A DNA stretch of 18,916 nt from an uncultured Verrucomicrobiales bacterium (GTDB lineage Bacteria > Verrucomicrobiota > Verrucomicrobiia > Verrucomicrobiales > Akkermansiaceae): the NCBI GenBank assembly GCA_937893015.1, contig CALBJX010000022.1:1-18916 (forward strand). Reading direction: 5' to 3'. Shown piece after piece: positions 14,299 to 18,916 of the stretch. Made by a program: the position numbers and the translations under genes. Numbering within the stretch: the first letter of the stretch is position 1; each line of letters starts with the position of its first letter. A model generated the notes under the pieces. It was not told the DNA's origin and ran no database searches. It was given only the letters and a program-made list of their open reading frames with translations.

Positions 14299-15309
14299 TT
14301 ACTTGCCGTTCACAAGGATTTCGGCAATCTGCACGGCGTTGAGTGCCGCGCCCTTGCGCACCTGGTCGCCCACCACCCAGAGGTTGAGAGCGTTGTCGAT
14401 GGCGAGGTCCTTGCGGATGCGGCCCACGTAGCAGGTGTCGCCGTTGGTGGAGTCGAGCGGGGTCGGCCACACGTTGTTGGCGATATCGTCCATGAGGGCC
14501 ACGCCGGGCTTGCCCTCGTAGCAGGCGCGGGCGCCTTCCACGTCGATGGGCTTCTCAAACTGCGCAATGCAGGAGATGGAGTGGCTGCGGTACACGGGGA
14601 CGCGCACGCAGGTGCAGGTGACGGAGAGTTTCGGCAGGCCCATAATCTTGCGGCCTTCGTTGAGCATCTTGAGCTCTTCCTTGGTGTAACCCGTGTCGGT
14701 GAACTTGTCAATCTGGGGCAGCACATTGAAGGCAATCTGTCGGGGATAGGTGGAGATTTCCACGGGGTGGCCGTCCACGATGGCGCGCACCTGGTTCTCC
14801 AGCTCGGTGATGCCGTGCTGGCCGCTGCCGGAGACGGCTTGGTAGCTGCTGGCGATAATCATCTTGAGGCCGTACTGCAGGTGCAGGGGGTACAGGGCCA
14901 TGAGGGTGATGATGGTCGTGCAGTTGGGGTTGGCGATGATGTTGCGGGGATGATTGAAGGCCGCCTCTCCGTTGATTTCGGGCACCACCAAGGGCACATC
15001 GTCATCCTGACGGAAGGCGGAGGAGTTGTCAATCACCACGGCACCCGCGGCACCCGCGATGGGGGCGAACTTGCGGGAGATATCGCCGCCCGCGGAGAAG
15101 AGGGCGATATCGACATCGGCAAAGGAATCCTCCGTCAGTTCTTCCACGGTGAGCATTTCACCACGAAAGGCAACCTGTTTACCCGCAGAGCGATGAGAAG
15201 CAAGCAGTTTCAGCGAGGCCAGCGGAAAATTGCGGGTCTCAAGGCAGGAAAGAATCTCGACGCCCACCGCACCGGTGGCGCCCACGATAGCAACTCTGGG
15301 GTTCTTCAT
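14299..15309 (-). CDS. asd: aspartate-semialdehyde dehydrogenase
   Basis: 336 residues. It makes aspartate semialdehyde from aspartyl phosphate with NADPH, at the branch towards lysine/diaminopimelate, threonine and methionine. Diagnostic sequence: N-terminal Rossmann GATGAVG (10-16), SAGG (72-75), nucleophile C130 in NPNCTT, QAVSGSG (158-163), and R236-VPVYRSHS with catalytic H243. All key residues are present. The start is ATG 15309 (MKNPRVAIVGATG); the frame extends 21 codons further upstream, but that part contains the promoter leader and a hairpin. It is the first gene of the asd-ispA operon, with a promoter at 15364-15391 whose -10 region is shared with valS. It has no Shine-Dalgarno sequence. 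Confidence 0.95.
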   Translation of the reverse strand: MKNPRVAIVGATGAVGVEILSCLETRNFPLASLKLLASHRSAGKQVAFRGEMLTVEELTEDSFADVDIALFSAGGDISRKFAPIAGAAGAVVIDNSSAFRQDDDVPLVVPEINGEAAFNHPRNIIANPNCTTIITLMALYPLHLQYGLKMIIASSYQAVSGSGQHGITELENQVRAIVDGHPVEISTYPRQIAFNVLPQIDKFTDTGYTKEELKMLNEGRKIMGLPKLSVTCTCVRVPVYRSHSISCIAQFEKPIDVEGARACYEGKPGVALMDDIANNVWPTPLDSTNGDTCYVGRIRKDLAIDNALNLWVVGDQVRKGAALNAVQIAEILVNGK

Positions 15310-15330
15310 GTTCACGTTGTGTTTCGGGTT

Positions 15331-15358
15331 GCGCACACGCCCACAGCGGCCTGTGCGC
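15331..15358 (-). other. hairpin in the asd 5' leader
   Basis: On the minus strand GCGCACA (15358-15352) pairs with TGTGCGC (15337-15331). A competing inner hairpin, CACAG-GCCG-CTGTG, uses part of the same left arm. It sits at the predicted 5' end of the mRNA. It matches no riboswitch class I recognise. Confidence 0.45.
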
Positions 15359-15363
15359 CCGCG

Positions 15364-15391
15364 AGTATACACGAAAGGAGTGATTATTCAA
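15364..15391 (-). promoter_or_regulatory. sigma70-type promoter of asd-ispA
   Basis: Minus strand: TTGAAT (15391-15386), 16-bp spacer, TATACT (15369-15364). The predicted start is near 15357, giving a leader of about 48 bases. The 17 bases TTTCGTGTATACTCGCG (15376-15360) are identical to the valS promoter region. Confidence 0.7.
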
Positions 15392-15499
15392 GAGAAAACT
15401 CATAAAATCGCTCACCTCCGCGCCTACGCTCGCGAGCCCCGACATTTTTTATCACAAATGAGAGCGACAAACTGCTCATTTTCCTCTCCGACCACTGTT
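15392..15499. other. gap between asd promoter and purN, with repeat word
   Basis: Noncoding. It contains the 17-bp word (15465-15481) shared with 1733-1749, and a weak inverted repeat, AAATGAG (15456-15462) with CTCATTT (15475-15481). There is no good purN terminator: the hairpin lacks a T-run on the minus strand. Confidence 0.5.
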
Positions 15500-16078
15500 T
15501 TACAGGCGCGACACGGCGGAGAGAATAGCGGCGGGGTAGAGGATGTGCTCCTGCACCTGAATGCGGGCATGCAGCGTCTCGGGGGTGTCGCCTTCCTTCA
15601 CGGGCACATAGGCCTGCATGATGATTTCGCCGCTGTCCATACCGGCATCCACGTAATGCACGGTGCAGCCTGTCTGCTTGGCACCGGCGTTGAGGGCCTG
15701 CGTCCATGCCTCCACACCGGGGAAAGCGGGCAGCAGCGCAGGGTGAATGTTGAGAATGCGGTTCGGAAAAGCGGAAAGTAAGGGTTCCTTCACCAGACGC
15801 ATGAAGCCCGCAAGGCACACCATATCGATATTCAGGGCCTTGAGCTTTTCCGCCACCTCGGCCTGCAGCTCCAGCGGGAACTTGTTCTTGTAGCCGCCGC
15901 AGTCCATCACCTCTGCACGCACGCCGCGCTGGCGTGCACGCTCCAAGATGTAGGCATCCGCGTGGTCAGAGAGCACGATGACAACTTCGGCATCCAAGCG
16001 ACCATCATCAATGGCGTTGAAGATGGACTGGCAGTTGGAACCCGAACCGGAACCGAGAACAGCAAGACGAAGACTCAT
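15500..16078 (-). CDS. purN: phosphoribosylglycinamide formyltransferase
   Basis: 192 residues, close to E. coli PurN in length. The folate-dependent enzyme transfers a formyl group from 10-formyl-THF to GAR in purine synthesis, in the cytoplasm. Motifs: phosphate-binding GSGSGSN (9-15), the FMRLV segment (92-96), catalytic N110-I-H112 in NIHPALLPAFPG, and D148 in HYVDAGMDSGEI. These match the Asn-His-Asp triad of the family. The ATG at 16078 is 9 bases downstream of a -10 box, so its leader would be only a few bases; GGAG lies within that stretch. It is transcribed alone, divergently from the serpin gene. Confidence 0.95.
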   Translation of the reverse strand: MSLRLAVLGSGSGSNCQSIFNAIDDGRLDAEVVIVLSDHADAYILERARQRGVRAEVMDCGGYKNKFPLELQAEVAEKLKALNIDMVCLAGFMRLVKEPLLSAFPNRILNIHPALLPAFPGVEAWTQALNAGAKQTGCTVHYVDAGMDSGEIIMQAYVPVKEGDTPETLHARIQVQEHILYPAAILSAVSRL

Positions 16079-16087
16079 AACTCCATG

Positions 16088-16116
16088 AATCTACCGCAAA
16101 ACCTGCCCTTTGGCAA
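16088..16116 (-). promoter_or_regulatory. sigma70-type promoter of purN
   Basis: Minus strand: TTGCCA (16116-16111), 17-bp spacer, TAGATT (16093-16088). Only 9 bases lie between the -10 and the ATG. The -35 is within AGCCTTGCCA, identical to the aroD promoter. Confidence 0.6.
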
Positions 16117-16140
16117 GGCTAAAGGGCCGCGAAATATCGA

Positions 16141-16220
16141 CGCAGCCTCGCTGCGCGGGAGGAATGAGGGAGCAAGGCGCGAATGAAGGTCGGGTGACTC
16201 TGCGCTTGTACTCATTTCTC
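16141..16220. repeat. intergenic inverted repeats between purN and serpin
   Basis: A perfect mini-palindrome, CGCAGC-CTC-GCTGCG (16141-16155), is followed by a longer imperfect pair: GAGGAATGAG (16159-16168) against CTCATTTCTC (16211-16220), one mismatch. There is no coding potential. Confidence 0.5.
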
Positions 16221-16254
16221 TCATGCATAAAATCCGCCGTCCTTCATTTTTTAT

Positions 16255-16283
16255 TTGTGCATATCGCTCTGCATCTGTATTAT
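16255..16283 (+). promoter_or_regulatory. sigma70-type promoter of the serpin gene
   Basis: TTGTGC (16255-16260), 17-bp spacer, TATTAT (16278-16283). The predicted start is near 16290, about 23 bases before the chosen ATG at 16313. A start at 16223 would place the promoter inside the gene, which supports 16313. Confidence 0.6.
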
Positions 16284-16312
16284 ATGAAAGCAGACACACA
16301 TCACCCCCACCC

Positions 16313-17473
16313 ATGCACCTTTTCCCTTTTCTCCTTGCCTTCAGTGCCGGGCTCTTCGGCGGCGACCGGCATGACACCCCCGAATGGGTGATGCCCGAGG
16401 AAGAGCCGAGCATCACCGCCCCCGCGCACCCCCAAGCCGATGCGCTGGCGGTGACGATGTTCCGCGACCTCGTGAAGGAAAACGCGGGCAATGTCGTCTT
16501 TTCCCCGGCCTCCGCAGAATCCCTGCTGCGGCTGCTGCAACAGGCAGCGCAGGGGCAGACGCGCACGGAGTTGGATGCTTTGCCGATGGGGGAACAGGGA
16601 ATCGAGACGGCGATCCGCCCCCGACAGGCCGCCGCGTTGTACGCCGATAAGTCCTTGCACCTGAAGCCCGCGAAAACTCCCGTACAACGCGTGGATTTTC
16701 AGCAGCACCCCGCCGCGGCCGTGAAGGCCGTCAACACATGGTGCCGCAAGCAGACGGAGGGGCGCATCACGAGCATCCTGACGGAGCAGGATATCCACCT
16801 GCAAACGAGGCTGATTGCCTTGGATGCCCTGTATCTCAAAGAACGCTGGCTGCGCCCTTTCGAGGAATACAGCACGAAAGAAGCCCCTTTTCACAAGGCA
16901 GACGGCTCCGTCGTCAAGGTGCCGATGATGTACCAATCAGAGTTTATCCGCACGGCCGCGGGCGAGGACTGGATTGCCGTTGCCCTGCTGTACAGTCCCA
17001 ACGGGCGCAAGGGCACGCCCGGAGCGTTCATCGGCATTCTGCCCAAGGGGGATGCCCGAGCCTTTGCCGCCGCCCTCACGCCGCAGAAGTACGCAGCCAT
17101 CGTTCACGCCCTCGCGCAAAGCAAGCGGAGGGAGACCATTCTGTATCTCCCCAAGTTCAAGCTGACAACAGACGCGATATCGTTGAAAAGCGCCCTCACC
17201 AAGGCCGGAGCTGAGACGATGTTCACGGATGCCGCACAGTTCACGTTCGCCGAGCAGCCGCTGCAAGTGGACAATGTGCTGCAACGCTGTTTCGTAGAAG
17301 TGAATGAGGACGGCACGGAAGCGGCAGCCGTGACCATCGCCACCCTGAAGCCCTTGGCCATTGCTCCGGAACCGCCGCCCCTCATCCGCTTCGACAAACC
17401 TTTTCTCTGGGCTATCGGCGATTTGACAAGCGGTGCCGCGCCGTGGTTCATGGGGCTCACGGAAGAGCCGTGA
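16313..17473 (+). CDS. secreted serpin (serine protease inhibitor)
   Basis: 386 residues from ATG 16313, with a short signal-like segment 1-15 (MHLFPFLLAFSAGLF) and no lipobox Cys. Serpin landmarks: NVVFSPAS (60-67), LIALDALYLKERWLRPF (strand/helix with W), the hinge GTEAAAVT (334-341), and FDKPFLWAI near the end, with FMGLTEEP closing the protein. The hinge has the small-residue pattern of inhibitory serpins (P15 Gly, P14 Thr, P13 Glu, P12-P10 Ala). Counting from it gives P2-P1-P1' as P347-L348-A349, so Leu is the likely P1, favouring chymotrypsin- or elastase-like targets; this is alignment-based. Serpins trap proteases by cleavage-driven loop insertion. The protein is probably exported. 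It lies on the opposite strand from purN, with its own promoter. Confidence 0.92.
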   Translation: MHLFPFLLAFSAGLFGGDRHDTPEWVMPEEEPSITAPAHPQADALAVTMFRDLVKENAGNVVFSPASAESLLRLLQQAAQGQTRTELDALPMGEQGIETAIRPRQAAALYADKSLHLKPAKTPVQRVDFQQHPAAAVKAVNTWCRKQTEGRITSILTEQDIHLQTRLIALDALYLKERWLRPFEEYSTKEAPFHKADGSVVKVPMMYQSEFIRTAAGEDWIAVALLYSPNGRKGTPGAFIGILPKGDARAFAAALTPQKYAAIVHALAQSKRRETILYLPKFKLTTDAISLKSALTKAGAETMFTDAAQFTFAEQPLQVDNVLQRCFVEVNEDGTEAAAVTIATLKPLAIAPEPPPLIRFDKPFLWAIGDLTSGAAPWFMGLTEEP

Positions 17474-17675
17474 GGATGGACAATTGCGCACGATATCCGA
17501 AACGGCCCCCGACCGGAGACGGATTTCCACGGAGCCCGGGCTCATCAACCGCGTGGGACCGGGTCAGGCATCATGCGCTCATTCCTATGCCCATCAGCCG
17601 GCACCGGCACGTGGCCATGCCGCAGGTATAAGCCGCTCTGCGCCAAAAAAGCGAGTCATTGACGGCGGATTGCTC
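17474..17675. other. noncoding gap between serpin and valS promoter
   Basis: It contains a perfect 12-bp palindrome, GAGCCCGGGCTC (17532-17543), and further short inverted repeats (GGCAT/ATGCC and CGGCA/TGCCG) around 17569-17626. There is no T-tract for a canonical serpin terminator, and I recognise no tRNA or other RNA family. Confidence 0.4.
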
Positions 17676-17704
17676 TTGCACGCGCGAGGGTTTTCGTGTA
17701 TACT
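17676..17704 (+). promoter_or_regulatory. sigma70-type promoter of valS with flanking inverted repeat
   Basis: TTGCAC (17676-17681), 17-bp spacer, TATACT (17699-17704), then ATG 8 bases later at 17713. CGCGCGAG (17681-17688) and CTCGCGCG (17703-17710) are perfect inverted repeats bracketing the spacer and overlapping the -10, a possible operator. Confidence 0.75.
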
Positions 17705-17712
17705 CGCGCGTC

Positions 17713-18916
17713 ATGACTGAATTGCCCAAGGCTTACGAACCGACTGTTGTTGAAGAGAAGTGGCAGAGCCGCTGGATGAATGAGGGTTGCTTCCATGCAG
17801 ACCCCCACTCCGCGAAGCCCGCGTACAGCATTGTGATTCCCCCGCCCAATGTCACGGGTGTGCTGCACATGGGGCATGTACTCAACAACACGATTCAGGA
17901 CATTCTCGCCCGCCGCGCCCGTCAGGAGGGCAAGGAAGTGCTCTGGCTGCCCGGCACAGACCACGCCGGCATTGCCACGCAGGCTCGTGTGGAGAAGGAG
18001 CTCGCCAAGGAGAACCCGCCCCGCACGCGCTACGACGTGGGTCGTGAGGATTTCGTGAAGATGGTGTGGGAGTGGAAGAACAAGCACGGCGGCATCATCA
18101 TCAAGCAGCTCAAGAAGCTCGGCTGCTCCTGCGACTGGGAGCGCGAACGCTTCACCATGGACGAGGTGTACGCCCCCGAGGTGGCCCGCGTCTTCGCCGA
18201 ACTCTTCAAGGAGGGCCTCATCTACCGCGGTCGCCGCATGGTGAACTGGGACCCCGTGCTCTGCACCGCCCTCTCCGATGAGGAGGTGGAGATGACCCCC
18301 ACGCACAGCAAGCTCTACACCATCCGCTACAAGCTGGCGGACGGCAGCGGTCAGCTCCTCGTCTCCACCACCCGCCCCGAGACCATCATGGCGGACGTGG
18401 CCGTGGCGGTCAATCCCAAGGACCCGCGCTTCGGGCACCTCGTGGGCAAGACCGTCATCCGCCCGCTCGTGGAAACGGAAATCCCCATCATCGCCGATGA
18501 GCACGTGGAAATCGACTTCGGCACGGGTGCGCTCAAGATTACCCCCGCCCACGACCGCACCGACTTTGAGGTCGGCATGAAGAACAATCTCGAAATCATC
18601 GACATTCTCACCGCGGACGGCCACATCAACTGCCCCGAATGCCCCGAGCTGCACGGGCTGGACCGCTTCGTGGCGCGCGACAAGTCCATCGAGCTCATCG
18701 AGGCCAAAGGTCTGCTGGAGAAGGTGGAAGCCTACGACAACAACGTGGGCCTCAGCCAGCGCAGCGGCGTGCCCATCGAGCCGCGCCTGAGCATGCAGTG
18801 GTTCCTCAAGTACCCCTGCGTGAAGGAGGCCGCCGATGCCGTGGCCAACGGCGACATCGTGTTCCGCCCCGCCCGCTGGGCCAAGACCTACGCCCACTGG
18901 CTGGAGGGCATCCAGG
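17713..18916 (+). CDS. valS: valyl-tRNA synthetase, N-terminal part (3' partial)
   Basis: About 401 codons are visible, with no stop before the window ends. The class I aminoacyl-tRNA synthetase charges tRNA-Val. Motifs: the HIGH-type signature HMGH (52-55) in PPPNVTGVLHMGH, GTDHAGIATQ (81-90), NWDPVLCTALSDEEVE (connective region entry), and STTRPETIMADVAVAV plus ITPAHDRTDFEVG of the CP1 editing domain. These are specific for ValRS rather than IleRS or LeuRS (GTDHAGIATQ is typical). The KMSKS loop and C-terminal coiled coil are outside the window. The start ATG 17713 sits at the predicted transcription start, so the mRNA may be leaderless; there is no Shine-Dalgarno sequence. Confidence 0.97.
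   Translation, partial: MTELPKAYEPTVVEEKWQSRWMNEGCFHADPHSAKPAYSIVIPPPNVTGVLHMGHVLNNTIQDILARRARQEGKEVLWLPGTDHAGIATQARVEKELAKENPPRTRYDVGREDFVKMVWEWKNKHGGIIIKQLKKLGCSCDWERERFTMDEVYAPEVARVFAELFKEGLIYRGRRMVNWDPVLCTALSDEEVEMTPTHSKLYTIRYKLADGSGQLLVSTTRPETIMADVAVAVNPKDPRFGHLVGKTVIRPLVETEIPIIADEHVEIDFGTGALKITPAHDRTDFEVGMKNNLEIIDILTADGHINCPECPELHGLDRFVARDKSIELIEAKGLLEKVEAYDNNVGLSQRSGVPIEPRLSMQWFLKYPCVKEAADAVANGDIVFRPARWAKTYAHWLEGIQ

Noticed and set aside
15456..15481. Hairpin as purN terminator
   Set aside because: Only a 7-bp stem with a 12-nt loop and no T-run on the minus strand.
17474..17675. Possible SRP RNA, RNase P RNA or T-box leader before valS
   Set aside because: Short resemblances (GGTCAGG, GGTATAAGCCG) were seen, but none of the conserved cores of these RNAs is present, and the valS promoter starts downstream of the region.
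17656..18897. 413-codon minus-strand frame over valS
   Set aside because: The valS motifs on the plus strand are unambiguous.

Overview
The window (about 19 kb, GC-rich) looks like chromosome from a member of the Verrucomicrobiota, possibly a gut-associated lineage. The main clue is a very large secreted protein ending in a PEP-CTERM sorting tail (Pro-Glu-Pro, hydrophobic helix, five Arg). Others are the near-absence of Shine-Dalgarno sequences and several large secreted multidomain proteins. The phylum is an inference; there is no rRNA gene here.

Layout. 1-230 (+): the 3' end of typA/bipA, then a strong hairpin terminator. 423-1508 (+): two tandem DUF456-type membrane proteins. 1509-1775: noncoding DNA holding a ~180-bp imperfect palindrome. 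1776-2887 (-): aroD (3-dehydroquinate dehydratase) followed 5 nt later by a small membrane protein. 3181-4089 (+): a lone intact gene for a phage major capsid-like protein, with no other phage gene nearby. 4125-4151: terminator shared by convergent genes. 4181-8020 (-): a two-gene unit for secreted proteins, a transglutaminase-like/TPR/discoidin-like protein and a thioredoxin-like protein without CXXC. 8165-13207 (-): a 1680-residue S6-type (IgA-protease/SPATE-like) serine protease with an autotransporter-like passenger but a PEP-CTERM tail instead of a beta-barrel. 13397-15309 (-): the asd-ispA operon. 15500-16078 (-): purN. 16313-17473 (+): a secreted serpin with an inhibitory-type reactive loop. 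17713-end (+): valS, cut by the window edge.

How the parts relate. Housekeeping genes (typA, aroD, asd, ispA, purN, valS) are interspersed with an exported-protein set: S6-like protease, serpin, transglutaminase-like protein and thioredoxin-like protein. A trypsin-fold protease and a serpin from the same locus suggest extracellular proteolysis and its control in a protease-rich habitat, but no direct pairing is shown. Several sigma70-like promoters can be read. For aroD, purN and valS the -10 box lies only 6-9 nt before the ATG, predicting leaderless or nearly leaderless mRNAs. The asd and valS promoters share 17 identical bases across the -10.

The items most worth following are the orphan capsid gene, the S6/PEP-CTERM architecture, the serpin loop, and the shared or leaderless promoters. 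No CRISPR array, tRNA, rRNA, insertion sequence or integrase was seen.
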